DNA of 64,000 nucleotides from Arcobacter venerupis. GTDB lineage: Bacteria; Campylobacterota; Campylobacteria; Campylobacterales; Arcobacteraceae. The DNA is taken from positions 62,001 through 126,000 of the forward strand of contig NZ_CP053840.1 in NCBI RefSeq assembly GCF_013201665.1, in the 5' to 3' direction. The notes beneath the pieces were generated by a model that did not search any database, was not told where the DNA came from, and was given only the letters and a program-made list of their open reading frames with translations. Positions 23,387-33,109 of the stretch are shown piece after piece. The stretch's first letter is position 1. The number at the start of each line of letters is the position of its first letter. A program made the position numbers and the translations under genes.

Positions 23387-26224
23387 TTATAAAGTTTTAG
23401 TTTTAGTTACTTTATTAATTAAATAAAATATTGAATTGTAGTCTAATCCTGATTCTTCACTTAGTCCAATTTCACAAGTTTTACTTGTAGAAAATGCCAT
23501 TTTTGCACCAGCTGTTTGCTCTTTTAAGTGTCTTAATGCAGATTTGTTCAGTTCTGGAAAATTAAATCCTCTATCTCCTGCAAAACCACAACATTTTACA
23601 TCTGCTGGAATTATTACATTTGTAGAGCACAATGTTGCTAAAGTTTTAAACTTATCTTCTAATCCCATTTTTCTTGAACTACAAGTTGTATGAATTGTAA
23701 TTGCTTCATCTATTGCTGTGAATTCTAAATCTTTTGTTAAAAACTCTAAAGCAAATTCAATTGGTTCATAAATGTTAATTTTCTTTGTAAAGCTTTCCAT
23801 CATTTTTTTAGTACAAGGACTTGTGTCACATAATACTGGATATTCTCCTGAATTACTTACTTTTAATAAAGCTTGTTCTAACTGAGATGATTTTGTATGT
23901 GCTGCTTCATTAAAACCTTTTGATGAAAATGGCATACCACAACATAAGTTTGATAAATTTTCAGGGAATAGTATTTGATAACCAGCTTTTAGCAATAATT
24001 CAACTGTAGTTTCAAATAGTTGTTTTTCTTCTTTTGATACGGCATTTAATCCCATACTTCTATTTAGACATGAAGGAAAATATACTACTTTTTTATCACT
24101 AACTTTTTGTTCAAAATTTAAATCAATATTTGTTCCTATTGGCATTGTAACGCTCCATTTAGGAATAGAATTACTAAAATCTCTAAATGTTTTAGTCATT
24201 GTTTCCATGCTTGGAGTTCCAAGAACTTTATGAATAAAGTTTGCACTATGAAGTCCAAATCTAACACCTTTTAGAGTTGCTGAAAAATTATTTGCTACAA
24301 AATTTGCAATTGATTTTCCAGTATTTGAAATTTGTTCAGCTCTCAAATGCTTGGTTAAACTTCCTGTATCAATTTTTACTGGACATGCAGTTGAACATAA
24401 ACTACAAGTTGCACAAGTTTCAATTCCATCATATTGGTATAAATCTTTATATTCTTTTGCTTCCTTTTTATTTCCAATACTTTCAAGTCTTGAAATTTCT
24501 CTATTAATTACAATTCTTTGTCTTGGAGTTAAAGTTAGCTCATTTGATGGACATGTTGGTTCACAAAATCCACATTCAATACATTTATCAACAATTTCAT
24601 TTGTTGCTGGAAGTGTTTTAAGATTTTTTAAGTGAGCTTGGGCATCATCATTTATTATAACACCTGGATTTAAAAGCCCTTTTGGGTCAAATAATGATTT
24701 TATTTTTTTCATCATAATATAAGCATCATACCCCCACTCAATTTCAATAAATGCAGCCATGTTTCTTCCTGTTCCATGTTCTGCTTTTAGACTTCCTTGA
24801 TATTTAACGGCAACAGAGTGAACAACTTCATTCATTAAATCATCATATCTTTTTATCTCTTTTGGATCTGAAAAATCTTGTGTAAATACAAAGTGGAAAT
24901 TTCCCTCAAGTGCATGCCCAAAAATTAAAGCTTCAGAGTAACCATGTTTTTTAAATAGTTCTTGAAGTTCAAGTGTTGCTTCTGCTAAGCATTCAATAGG
25001 ATATGCAACATCTTCAATAATTACTGTTGTTCCTGTTACTCTTACAGCTCCCACTGCTGGAAATAAACCTTTTCTAATTTTCCAATAAAGAGTATATTCT
25101 GCAACATCTTTTGTAAAATAAATATCTCTAACAACTGAAAACTCTTTTAATAACTCTTCAATTTGTGCTGTTTGAATATCAAGTTGTTTATCACTTATTG
25201 CTCTTGTTTCAATTAAAAGAGCTGTTATATTTTCATCAAAATCTTTTATAAATGCTGGCATTGCTGGGTCATTCTCAATACTTTTTAACCCTGCTCTATC
25301 CATTAATTCAACTGCATCTACAGTGATTTTATTTGCATCTTTTGCAAGTTTCAATTTAGTAACAGCAGAACATGCTTCATTCATATCTTTGAAATAAATT
25401 AGTGAACTAGCTTTATCTTTTAAATCTTCAACTGTGTAATAAGTAATCTCTTCAATAAAGGCTAAAGTTCCTTCACTTCCAATGATTAAGTGTTCAAGAA
25501 TTTCAAACTCATCACTAAAATCAATTAAAGCATTTAGTGAGTAACCACATGTATTTTTGATTTTGAACTTTCTTTCAATTTTTGCTTTTAACTCTTCATT
25601 GTTTTTTGTATCATCTGAAAAACTTTTTAGACTTTTTAGAAATTCGCCATGTGATTTTCTAAATGCTTCTTTGCTCTCATTACATCCTGTATCAAGTTTT
25701 GCCCCATCTGCAAAAATTAATTTCATTGATTTTAATGTTTTATATGAATTTTGTGAAATTCCACAACACATCCCTGAAGCATTATTTGCAGCAATTCCAC
25801 CAATCATAGCAGCATTTATACTAGCTGGATCTGGACCGATTTTTTTAGAATATCTTGCTAATAGTCCATTTACTTGTGCACCTGTAAGTGCTGGTTGAAG
25901 TGAAATAAAACTAGCATCTGGTGAAATTTTGAAGTCTGAAAACTTTCTTGAAGTGATTATTAAAATAGAATCACTAATTGCTTGACCAGACAGTGAAGTT
26001 CCCGCTGCTCTAAAAGTTATACTTAAATTCATTGAATTTGATAATTCAATAATATCTTGAACCTCTTTCGCATTATCTGTTTTGATTACTATTTTTGGAA
26101 TTAATCTATAAAATGAAGCATCTGTTCCATAAGCCAGTGTGTGGAGTTTATCTGTAAAGATTCTCTCTCTTTCAATTTTTTTTACGATTTCATCGTGAAA
26201 TTTTTGGTATTTACTATCTAACAT
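23387..26224 (-). CDS. FAD/Fe-S D-lactate dehydrogenase-like oxidoreductase (Dld-II type)
   Basis: 945 residues. Residues 1-480 are a FAD_binding_4 plus FAD-oxidase C-terminal pair (SITFRAAGTSLSGQAISDSILI, IGPDPASINAAMIGGIAANNASG, LKAEHGTGRNMAAFIE). Residues 530-610 hold two [4Fe-4S] motifs (CIECGFCEPTCPS and CATCSLCSTACPVKID). The C-terminus has two CCG repeats (CCGMPFSSKGF, CCGFAGDRGF), which usually mark quinone- or heterodisulfide-type electron transfer. This fusion is typical of respiratory D-lactate (or glycolate) dehydrogenases of this phylum. It is the last gene after the TRAP operon of the lactate locus, separated from dctM by 216 bases with a hairpin near the dctM end. Substrate is inferred from the neighbours. 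Confidence 0.85.
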   Translation of the reverse strand: MLDSKYQKFHDEIVKKIERERIFTDKLHTLAYGTDASFYRLIPKIVIKTDNAKEVQDIIELSNSMNLSITFRAAGTSLSGQAISDSILIITSRKFSDFKISPDASFISLQPALTGAQVNGLLARYSKKIGPDPASINAAMIGGIAANNASGMCCGISQNSYKTLKSMKLIFADGAKLDTGCNESKEAFRKSHGEFLKSLKSFSDDTKNNEELKAKIERKFKIKNTCGYSLNALIDFSDEFEILEHLIIGSEGTLAFIEEITYYTVEDLKDKASSLIYFKDMNEACSAVTKLKLAKDANKITVDAVELMDRAGLKSIENDPAMPAFIKDFDENITALLIETRAISDKQLDIQTAQIEELLKEFSVVRDIYFTKDVAEYTLYWKIRKGLFPAVGAVRVTGTTVIIEDVAYPIECLAEATLELQELFKKHGYSEALIFGHALEGNFHFVFTQDFSDPKEIKRYDDLMNEVVHSVAVKYQGSLKAEHGTGRNMAAFIEIEWGYDAYIMMKKIKSLFDPKGLLNPGVIINDDAQAHLKNLKTLPATNEIVDKCIECGFCEPTCPSNELTLTPRQRIVINREISRLESIGNKKEAKEYKDLYQYDGIETCATCSLCSTACPVKIDTGSLTKHLRAEQISNTGKSIANFVANNFSATLKGVRFGLHSANFIHKVLGTPSMETMTKTFRDFSNSIPKWSVTMPIGTNIDLNFEQKVSDKKVVYFPSCLNRSMGLNAVSKEEKQLFETTVELLLKAGYQILFPENLSNLCCGMPFSSKGFNEAAHTKSSQLEQALLKVSNSGEYPVLCDTSPCTKKMMESFTKKINIYEPIEFALEFLTKDLEFTAIDEAITIHTTCSSRKMGLEDKFKTLATLCSTNVIIPADVKCCGFAGDRGFNFPELNKSALRHLKEQTAGAKMAFSTSKTCEIGLSEESGLDYNSIFYLINKVTKTKTL

Positions 26225-26411
26225 TTTTATCCTTTTTTATTTTTTTTGTTTATTAAAAATAAATAAATTGTTACTCTAGTCTTGGTACCGTATATATTCT
26301 TTGTTGAGGATCATATATAAAAGCAAACATTTTATCTTTGATTTTATATATGATATTGAAGATTAGTTCTAAAAAATATTTACAAGTTTTCATTTTACTT
26401 CTCAATTATGT

Positions 26412-26439
26412 AGTAAAAGAGGTTTTTGCCTCTTTTACT
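26412..26439. terminator. hairpin after dctM
   Basis: Perfect 11-bp stem AGTAAAAGAGG / CCTCTTTTACT with a 6-base loop, immediately after the dctM stop on the minus strand. It lacks a clear U-run on that strand. The remaining 190 bases up to the dehydrogenase gene hold only AT-rich sequence and that gene's ribosome binding site. Confidence 0.6.
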
Positions 26440-26440
26440 A

Positions 26441-27802
26441 TTATAGTTTTGGATTTATTCCAAAAACTTCTGGATAAAAAACAATTAACATTAACACAAA
26501 TATTTGTATTATAATAAACGGAAGAACACCTTTATAAATATCAATAGTTCTAACACTAGCTGGTACAACTCCTTTTAAGTAGAAAAGGGAGAACCCAAAT
26601 GGTGGTGTTAAAAATGATGTTTGTAAATTCATTGCAATTAATATTGCAAACCAAACTGGACTAATATCTAAATTCATCGCAATTGGAACTAAAATAGGAA
26701 CAATAATATATGAAATTTCAACAAAGTCAATAAAGAATCCTAAAATAAATATTGCTAACATTGTAAATAAAATAAACGCAAATTTCTCATCACCTGGCAA
26801 ATTCATCATAAAATGCTCAACTATCTCATCTCCACCTGTGTATGTGAATACCATTGAAAATGCTGTTGCACCAATTAAAATACCAAATACCATAGATGTG
26901 ATTTTTACAGATTCAAAAGCTGCTTCTTTTACCATATCAATTGAAAAAGTACGATATAAAACTGCTAATAATACAGCTCCAATACAACCAACTGCTGATG
27001 ACTCAGTAGGTGTTGCAATACCAGCAAAAATTGAACCTAAAACCATTATAATAAGCGTTAAAGAAGGAATAATTGCAAGTAAAGCTGAAATTACTTGTTT
27101 AGTTTTATTTCCTCTTGATGGATCTTTTGGAATAGCAGGTGCCATGTCTTTTTTGAAATAAGAGACAATTAATATAAATATAATATATGCAGCAACAAGT
27201 GTAAGTCCTGGCCAAACAGCAGCTGCAAACAAGTCACCTACTGGAACTTGAAATACATCTCCTAAAATAATTAATACAATTGAAGGAGGAATAATTTGTC
27301 CTAAAGTACCTGAAGCACAAATTGTTCCAGTTGCTAATGGAAGATTATATTTATACTTCATCATAACAGGAAGTGAAATAACACCCATCGCAACAACTGA
27401 TGCTCCAACAACTCCTGTAGATGCTGCAAGTAAAGTACCAACTAAAACTGTTGAAATTGCAACTCCACCTCTTATTTCTCCAAAAAGAAAAGCCATTGAT
27501 TCAAGTAGTTTTTCAGCAAGACCAGTTTTTTGTAAAATAATTCCCATAAAAATAAACATAGGAACGGACATTAATATTGTATTTTGCATTATAGACATAA
27601 TTCTATAAGGCATAAAGTCAAACATTGCAAGACCTTCATCTAAACCATCAACTAAGCCATCTAATATTCCATTGTCAAAACCAACTTCAAGAATACCAGC
27701 CATTATTCCAAAAAATAAAGATACTGCTGCAAAAGTAAATGCTACTGGAAAACCAAAAGATAACATTACTAATGAAGCGAAGAACATAACAATACCTATC
27801 AT
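26441..27802 (-). CDS. dctM: TRAP transporter large membrane subunit (DctM)
   Basis: 453-residue polytopic protein with about 12 hydrophobic segments. Family landmarks are FGFPVAFTFAAVSLFFG at the N-terminus, GGVAISTVLVGTLLAASTGVVGASVVAMGVISLPVMMKY, and ASGTLGQIIPPSIVLIILGD. It is the sodium-coupled transport subunit of a tripartite transporter. An extra loop near residues 45-80 (LDGLVDGLDEGLAMFDFMPYRI) is seen in larger DctM forms. Its ATG overlaps the dctQ stop (ATGA). Substrate is probably lactate or another short 2-hydroxy acid, given LutABC and the lactate dehydrogenase around it. Confidence 0.93.
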   Translation of the reverse strand: MIGIVMFFASLVMLSFGFPVAFTFAAVSLFFGIMAGILEVGFDNGILDGLVDGLDEGLAMFDFMPYRIMSIMQNTILMSVPMFIFMGIILQKTGLAEKLLESMAFLFGEIRGGVAISTVLVGTLLAASTGVVGASVVAMGVISLPVMMKYKYNLPLATGTICASGTLGQIIPPSIVLIILGDVFQVPVGDLFAAAVWPGLTLVAAYIIFILIVSYFKKDMAPAIPKDPSRGNKTKQVISALLAIIPSLTLIIMVLGSIFAGIATPTESSAVGCIGAVLLAVLYRTFSIDMVKEAAFESVKITSMVFGILIGATAFSMVFTYTGGDEIVEHFMMNLPGDEKFAFILFTMLAIFILGFFIDFVEISYIIVPILVPIAMNLDISPVWFAILIAMNLQTSFLTPPFGFSLFYLKGVVPASVRTIDIYKGVLPFIIIQIFVLMLIVFYPEVFGINPKL

Positions 27803-28410
27803 TTGTTCTCTCCTTTTGTATCTTCTAAATCAACTACATGATGTTTGTGTTGTTTTAATTCATTTTTTAAATTTTCAATTTCACCTTTTAAATTGTATCC
27901 ATCCATTGATCTAAGACCTTTATACACATTTAAATTTTTAATAAAAAATCCAATTGATGTGATAATTAATAGGAAAAAAGATAATGGAATCATTGATTTT
28001 ACAATCCATCTATATGGTAAACCACCTGGATCGCCACTTTGCTCATTTGATGCAAATGATTCTATTACATAAGGAATAGATTCAATTCCAATCAATAATG
28101 CAACTGGAAGAATAAATAACACAACTCCCGCCATATTTATTCTAGCTTTCTTTTTATCAGTTAATCTATCGTAAATAATATCAACTCTTACGTGACCATC
28201 TTCTTTTAATGTGTAAGAGATACCTAATAATATTATCACAGAAAATAGGTGCCATTCCATCTCTTGCATTGCAATGCTACCTGTATTAAAAAAATATCTC
28301 ATGACAACGTCATAAGTTACATTTAATATCATTAGTACCATTACAAAAGCAGTGAAATAACCTATTATATCTGCAAATTTATCAAAACCTTTTTCAAGCT
28401 TTAACAGCAT
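27799..28410 (-). CDS. dctQ: TRAP transporter small membrane subunit (DctQ)
   Basis: 203 residues from the ATG at 28410, chosen because AAAAGGA lies 6-7 bases upstream; an in-frame start 33 bases earlier lacks one. Four membrane helices are visible, with TYDVVMRYFFNTGSIAMQEMEWHLF as the family signature (first-loop RYFF and EMEW). The C-terminal 35 residues are highly charged (LKGEIENLKNELKQHKHH), an extra cytoplasmic tail or short coiled coil. Operon with dctM and dctP. Confidence 0.9.
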   Translation of the reverse strand: MLLKLEKGFDKFADIIGYFTAFVMVLMILNVTYDVVMRYFFNTGSIAMQEMEWHLFSVIILLGISYTLKEDGHVRVDIIYDRLTDKKKARINMAGVVLFILPVALLIGIESIPYVIESFASNEQSGDPGGLPYRWIVKSMIPLSFFLLIITSIGFFIKNLNVYKGLRSMDGYNLKGEIENLKNELKQHKHHVVDLEDTKGENK

Positions 28411-28493
28411 ATATAATCCTTTTGTAATTTTTAAATAAGTCAAATAAACATATTAAGGTAGATTTACTTGATTTATTTGGAGTTAGATAATCC

Positions 28494-28511
28494 AACTCTC
28501 TTTCGAGAGTT
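28494..28511 (-). promoter_or_regulatory. stem-loop with GAAA tetraloop between dctP and dctQ
   Basis: On the minus strand AACTCTC-GAAA-GAGAGTT forms a 7-bp stem with a GNRA tetraloop, 10 bases after the dctP stop. The downstream GGATTATCTAACTCC can pair with the same arm instead, giving a competing fold. No U-run follows, so it is more likely an mRNA-stabilising or partial attenuation element than a full terminator. Confidence 0.6.
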
Positions 28512-28520
28512 AGAAAGTTT

Positions 28521-29588
28521 TTATAAATTGTCTTTTAAGTATAAGTAATCAGACATTTTTGTCCATTCTCTTGCTTTCTTTTGGTACGCAGCTTGAGAAT
28601 CTAAAATCTCTTTTAATAAAGGAGATTCTGTTTTAAGTTCAGTTAATAACTCATCATTTGCTTTTTTCATAGCATCCATAACAGGTTTTGGGAAAGTTTT
28701 AACTTTGATATTTGGGAATTCTGTTAACATTGTTGCCCAAGCTTCACTACTCATGTGGTAATTTTGAATATACATATCATAAGCAGATACTCTCATTGCA
28801 GTTAATAAAATTTGTTGATAGTCTTTTGGTAATTTATTAAAGTCTTTTTCATTTACCATAAATTGTAATTCAGTTGCTGGTTCATGCCAACCTGTGTAAT
28901 AATAAGGTGCAATTTTGTGGAATCCCATTGATATATCCATTCCAGGGCCAACCCATTCCAATGCATCAATAGTTCCTCTTTCAAGTGATGTATATAATTC
29001 ACCCGGAGCTATATTTGTAACTGATAATCCTAGTTTTGCCATAACTTCTCCAGCAAATCCTGGAATTCTCATTTTTAGACCTTTTAAGTCATCAAGTGTA
29101 TTGATCTCTTTTCTAAACCAACCACCCATTTGGTTACCAGTATTTCCTCCAGGGAATGATAAAACTCCATGTTTTTTATATGCTTTTTGCATTAACTCCA
29201 TACCACCACCATAGTAAAACCATGCATATTGTTCTGGTGCAGTCATACCAAAAGGCATAGTTGTAAATGGTAAAAGTTCTATATCTTTACCTTTCCAGTA
29301 ATATGATGCTGAGTGAGCCATTTCATATTGACCACCTTTTACCATATCTAGAACACCAAGTGGCGCTTTATGTTTATTTGCAGCATCAATTCTGATTTGG
29401 AATTTTCCATCAGACATCTCTTCTACAAGTTTAGCCATATTTGTTGGTGCATCAATAAATGGATTAAGTGTTGAACCCCATGTTGTTGCAAGCTTCCATT
29501 TAATAACCTTATCATCAGCATTCGCTACTATTGATAAACCTGCAATAAGTGCAGATGTAACAAGCAATTTTGTCGTAAATTTTAACAT
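28521..29588 (-). CDS. dctP: TRAP transporter solute-binding protein (DctP)
   Basis: 355 residues with a signal peptide (cleavage after SIVANA, about residue 24). The DctP/TAXI-type features are WKLATTWGSTLNP, GGQYEMAHSASYYWKGKD, GLKMRIPGFAGEVMAKLG with the Arg that binds the substrate carboxylate, and DALEWVGPGMDISMGFHK. Similar sequences bind 2-keto or 2-hydroxy acids and often dimerise. It is the first of the dctPQM genes and follows the response regulator by 65 bases. AAGGAG lies 8 bases before the ATG. A close paralogue is encoded at 45835-46899. Confidence 0.93.
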   Translation of the reverse strand: MLKFTTKLLVTSALIAGLSIVANADDKVIKWKLATTWGSTLNPFIDAPTNMAKLVEEMSDGKFQIRIDAANKHKAPLGVLDMVKGGQYEMAHSASYYWKGKDIELLPFTTMPFGMTAPEQYAWFYYGGGMELMQKAYKKHGVLSFPGGNTGNQMGGWFRKEINTLDDLKGLKMRIPGFAGEVMAKLGLSVTNIAPGELYTSLERGTIDALEWVGPGMDISMGFHKIAPYYYTGWHEPATELQFMVNEKDFNKLPKDYQQILLTAMRVSAYDMYIQNYHMSSEAWATMLTEFPNIKVKTFPKPVMDAMKKANDELLTELKTESPLLKEILDSQAAYQKKAREWTKMSDYLYLKDNL

Positions 29589-29653
29589 TTCATTTCTCCT
29601 TAGATTTGTTAGTTTTAAATTTTAACTTTACCGAATGATAATGATATGATAAT

Positions 29654-30298
29654 TTAGCTTATTTTAAAAATATAACCAGTGTCAACAACTGTTTGAATAT
29701 AATCTTTATCTAATAATTTTCTTAGTCTTCTTATTAGGCTTCTTATTGATTCTAAAGAGACGAAACTGCCTTCCCATACATAGTTTTCAATAGTTTCATA
29801 AGTTATAACTTGATTCTTTTTACTAAGAAAGAGATTCATTAAAAGTTTTTCTTTTTTTGTTAATCTTGTCTCTTTATTATCAATTACTACTGTTGCAGAT
29901 TTGAAATCGAAATAAGAATTATCATCAAAATAGATATTGTTATCTTCAATATTACAAAGTTTTTCTATTTTAATTTCTAATTCATCTATAAAAAAAGGTT
30001 TTTTTAAATAATCATTACAACCAAAATCATAAGATTGTTTTATAACATCTAGTTCAACACTTCCACTTATGATTATTACTGGCACGATTTTATAATACTC
30101 TCTTATTTTTTTTAAGATATTTATTCCATCAACATTTGGAACGTTTATATCTAATATAAAACAAGAAAAACCTTCGGTTATTTTTTCGTAAGCATCAGCA
30201 CCATCAGTAAATGAGATTACATTATAGTTCTTTATTTTTAATCTTTTTGTGATGGTATCATTTAGTTTTTTATTATCTTCAAGAAGTAAAATTTTCAT
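29654..30298 (-). CDS. OmpR-type response regulator of the lactate/TRAP locus
   Basis: 214 residues. Receiver domain 1-118 with acidic pocket E7-D8, phosphorylation Asp at about residue 50 (CFILDINVP), Ser/Thr switch in IIISGS and Lys in YLKKPF. The C-terminal domain (about 125-214) is a winged helix of the OmpR/PhoB class (TRLTKKEKLLMNLFLSKKNQVIT, SLIRRLRKLLDKDYIQTV, GYIF). It follows the histidine kinase by 2 bases, and lies just upstream of dctP. It probably activates the transport and/or lut genes in response to the substrate. Confidence 0.92.
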   Translation of the reverse strand: MKILLLEDNKKLNDTITKRLKIKNYNVISFTDGADAYEKITEGFSCFILDINVPNVDGINILKKIREYYKIVPVIIISGSVELDVIKQSYDFGCNDYLKKPFFIDELEIKIEKLCNIEDNNIYFDDNSYFDFKSATVVIDNKETRLTKKEKLLMNLFLSKKNQVITYETIENYVWEGSFVSLESIRSLIRRLRKLLDKDYIQTVVDTGYIFKIS

Positions 30299-30300
30299 CT

Positions 30301-32496
30301 TTAAGCCTTTTTGTGAGGAAGTTTTATTGTGAAGATTACATTATCACCATCATTTTTAGCGTTAATTGTTCCTCTCATTTTTTCTTCTATTATAATTTTG
30401 GCCATATAAAGTCCAAGTCCAGTTCCATCTGCTTTTGTTGTAAAATATGGTTCAAAAATTGAATTTATAATTTTTTCATCAATTGAGCCTGCATCATCAA
30501 TTATTTCTATGGTATTAAAGTTTTGACATCTTTGAATATTTATATTTATATTACCTTTTTTATTTATAGGTAAATTTTTATCTACGATTTTATTTTTTGC
30601 ATTATTAATAATATTTAATAAAACCTGTTTAAACTCATTTTCATATCCATAAACAAGAAGTTCTTCATTCTCGTTTTTATAATTAAAATTCATTTTGATA
30701 TTTGAATAAAATACTTGTTTTCCAATTATTTCATTAATTTCACTTAAAGATTTAGAAATTGAAAATAGCTTTTTTTTCGTTGATGGTTTAAGGAAATTTC
30801 TAAAATCATTAAGTGTTCTTGACATATATTTTATTTGAACCATCGAGTCATTAACAAACTCTTTAACCTCATCGTCTTTTAACTCTTTTAATAAATAAGA
30901 TGTTTGAATATCTTGAACAAGTGCAGATAATTCCACAAGAGGTTCATTCCATTGATGAGCAATTGCTGCAATCATATCACCCATTTCTGCTAGTTTACTT
31001 TGTTGAATCAAAAACTGTTTTTGTTGAATTCTCTCTGTAATATCATCCATAATACAAACAATACCACCAACACTTCCATCAATATTTTTATAAACTGCTT
31101 TATTTAAAATAATATGTTTCATCTCATTTGAAGCTGTATAAAAAGTAAATTCAGAAGTACTTGTACAAAAAGTCAGTAATAACTCTTTATCTCTTGCTGT
31201 ATTTTCGCTAGCTACTTTATATGGAAAAAAATCAAAGGCTGTTTTTCCTATTACTTCATTTCTTGAAGAACTAACTAATGATGCAAAACTTGTATTACAA
31301 CCTAAGAATTTTCCTTCAACATTTTTATAATAAATAGGATTAGGAATAGTATCAAGAAGAACTTTATCAAATTCAATTCGATTTGAAAGTTCTAGTTCAA
31401 GTTTTTCTCTTCTTATTATATTAGCTCTTAAAATTACTACTATAATACTTAATATTAAAATGATTAAAATTGTTATAATAAAGAATTTTGAGTGCTCTTT
31501 ATATATAGTACTTGGTTCATTAATTATTATTGGATTTTCAACATAATCTGGAATATCAAGATTGAATCTTTTTAATTCATCATAATTAAACATATATAAA
31601 TTTGGTGATTTTTCTAAAATAGGAATATCCGTAATTTTCTTACCATTTAAAACTTCTAAAGCCATTTTAGAAACAGTTTCCCCTTGCGCAACTGCTGAAG
31701 TTAATAATCCTCCTACAATTCCACTATGTAAATAAAAATCCCAAAGTCCATAAATTGGCACTTGACTTACTTTTCTTACTTCTTCAAAACTTTGTTTATG
31801 GGTGAAAAATTTCCCCGTTGTATCTTTAAATAAAAGTACGAATAGTATTACGCTATTTTTTTTATCTAAATTTGAAACTTTATCTTGAAGATTACTAATT
31901 TCTAAGTTATCTGTATATTCAATATTGAAGCGGTTTTGATATTTTTCAATTATTGGATTTAGATCCCGTTTAATTGCAGAACCAGTTGATGAAGTATCAT
32001 TTATAATTAATAGATTTTTTAAATTTGGATGCATATGTGAAATTAGCTCAAAATTCTTTTCAATATCAACTTCTTCTGCTAATCCAGACATATATTTATA
32101 CATGTCATTTTCACCTAAAAGAACCTTATCAAAATTATTTATTCCACAAAATAGAACAGGAATATTTTTAAATAAGTAATCATGATATTTAATCATAAAA
32201 TCAAAAGCATTATTATCACTTACGATAATTAAATCAAATTTTCGCCCTTCAAACTGTTGTTTATAAAGTTTTGAAAGGTTATATAAATAAGTAGAATCAT
32301 CAATTCTTTTTGTATCCATATAAACAGTTGTTAATTCTATGTTTTTATGGCTATCAAAATTCTTTTCAATTGTTCTTGAAATATCATCAGTCCAAATATA
32401 TCCTTTATGATATGAATGAATTAATAAAACTTCTTTCGATTGATCCGCAAATAAGTAGTTAAAAAAAAGTATGCTAAATAGTAAAAAATATTTCAT
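30301..32496 (-). CDS. sensor histidine kinase with periplasmic ABC-binding-type sensor domain and PAS
   Basis: 731 residues. A signal/anchor helix at the N-terminus is followed by a periplasmic domain (about 20-330) that resembles the 'ABC transporter substrate-binding' sensor domain (EVLLIHSYHKGYIWTDDI, DLIIVSDNNAFDFM, VPVLFCGINNF, YGLWDFYLHSGIVGG). A membrane helix lies at about 338-357, a PAS domain at 375-490 (YYKNVEGKFLGCNTSFASL), and the kinase core has the H-box AAIAHQWNEPL (His about 514), the N-box NIINNAKNKI, and G-boxes DDAGSIDEKI and TGLGLYMAKII. The periplasmic domain may sense the transported acid or ligand-loaded DctP. Pairs with the response regulator 2 bases downstream. Confidence 0.9.
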   Translation of the reverse strand: MKYFLLFSILFFNYLFADQSKEVLLIHSYHKGYIWTDDISRTIEKNFDSHKNIELTTVYMDTKRIDDSTYLYNLSKLYKQQFEGRKFDLIIVSDNNAFDFMIKYHDYLFKNIPVLFCGINNFDKVLLGENDMYKYMSGLAEEVDIEKNFELISHMHPNLKNLLIINDTSSTGSAIKRDLNPIIEKYQNRFNIEYTDNLEISNLQDKVSNLDKKNSVILFVLLFKDTTGKFFTHKQSFEEVRKVSQVPIYGLWDFYLHSGIVGGLLTSAVAQGETVSKMALEVLNGKKITDIPILEKSPNLYMFNYDELKRFNLDIPDYVENPIIINEPSTIYKEHSKFFIITILIILILSIIVVILRANIIRREKLELELSNRIEFDKVLLDTIPNPIYYKNVEGKFLGCNTSFASLVSSSRNEVIGKTAFDFFPYKVASENTARDKELLLTFCTSTSEFTFYTASNEMKHIILNKAVYKNIDGSVGGIVCIMDDITERIQQKQFLIQQSKLAEMGDMIAAIAHQWNEPLVELSALVQDIQTSYLLKELKDDEVKEFVNDSMVQIKYMSRTLNDFRNFLKPSTKKKLFSISKSLSEINEIIGKQVFYSNIKMNFNYKNENEELLVYGYENEFKQVLLNIINNAKNKIVDKNLPINKKGNININIQRCQNFNTIEIIDDAGSIDEKIINSIFEPYFTTKADGTGLGLYMAKIIIEEKMRGTINAKNDGDNVIFTIKLPHKKA

Positions 32497-32521
32497 TATT
32501 GTCCCCTATTTAGCAATTATA

Positions 32522-33109
32522 TCAAGATTTTATGAAGATTACATAACCTGATTTTGGTCCATGTGCTCCAATTACAAGTGATTGTTCAATATCTGCTGTT
32601 TTTGATGGACCTGAAATAAATACACCATAACCAGCATCTTCAAAATCAATTTTCTCATAAGCTTCATGCATATTATTTAAAAGTTCATTTTCATCAATTA
32701 CAATAACAATATTTTGAGCAATAAAATATAAAGCTCTATGTCTGTTATTTTCATTTTTCATCCAAATTGCACCATTTTCAGCAATTGCAAAATTACCTTT
32801 TACAACAGCTAAATCAATATTGCTTAGGTCATGTGCATCATCAAAATTATTTGCATTAAAATTTCCAATAGAACAAAAATCAACATCACTTGCTATTTGT
32901 TTTTCATCAGGATAAAGAGCTTTTATTGTTTCATCTAGTTTATCTTTTTCAATCAATAAAGCTTTTCCTCCAACACTTTCAATCATAGTAGAAAAAGTTT
33001 CAAATTTATTGTCATACTTAATACCAAAATTTTCATAAGTTGGAAGTTTTACATTTTTAACAACATTATTGTCTTTAATATTTTTTAATATTTTTTCTTT
33101 ACTAGTCAT
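32522..33109 (-). CDS. lutC: lactate utilisation protein C (LUD domain)
   Basis: 195 residues of the LutC/YkgG (LUD, formerly DUF162) family. Diagnostic are IDLAVVKGNFAIAENGAIWM, the ALYFIAQNIVIVID strand and the end SKTADIEQSLVIGAHGPKSGYVIFI. With LutA and LutB it forms an iron-sulfur L-lactate oxidase that passes electrons to the respiratory chain. It overlaps lutB by 8 bases, and precedes the histidine kinase by 25 bases. Confidence 0.93.
   Translation of the reverse strand: MTSKEKILKNIKDNNVVKNVKLPTYENFGIKYDNKFETFSTMIESVGGKALLIEKDKLDETIKALYPDEKQIASDVDFCSIGNFNANNFDDAHDLSNIDLAVVKGNFAIAENGAIWMKNENNRHRALYFIAQNIVIVIDENELLNNMHEAYEKIDFEDAGYGVFISGPSKTADIEQSLVIGAHGPKSGYVIFIKS

Noticed and set aside
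25557-25898. Long opposite-strand frames inside the large dehydrogenase gene (also at 24277-24635)
   Set aside because: They mirror a well-supported coding gene and have hydrophobic, low-complexity translations and no ribosome binding site.
26838-27161. Plus-strand frames opposite dctM, dctQ and dctP (also 27672-27914, 27845-28072, 28915-29214)
   Set aside because: These are antisense shadows of membrane and binding-protein genes with clear family motifs.
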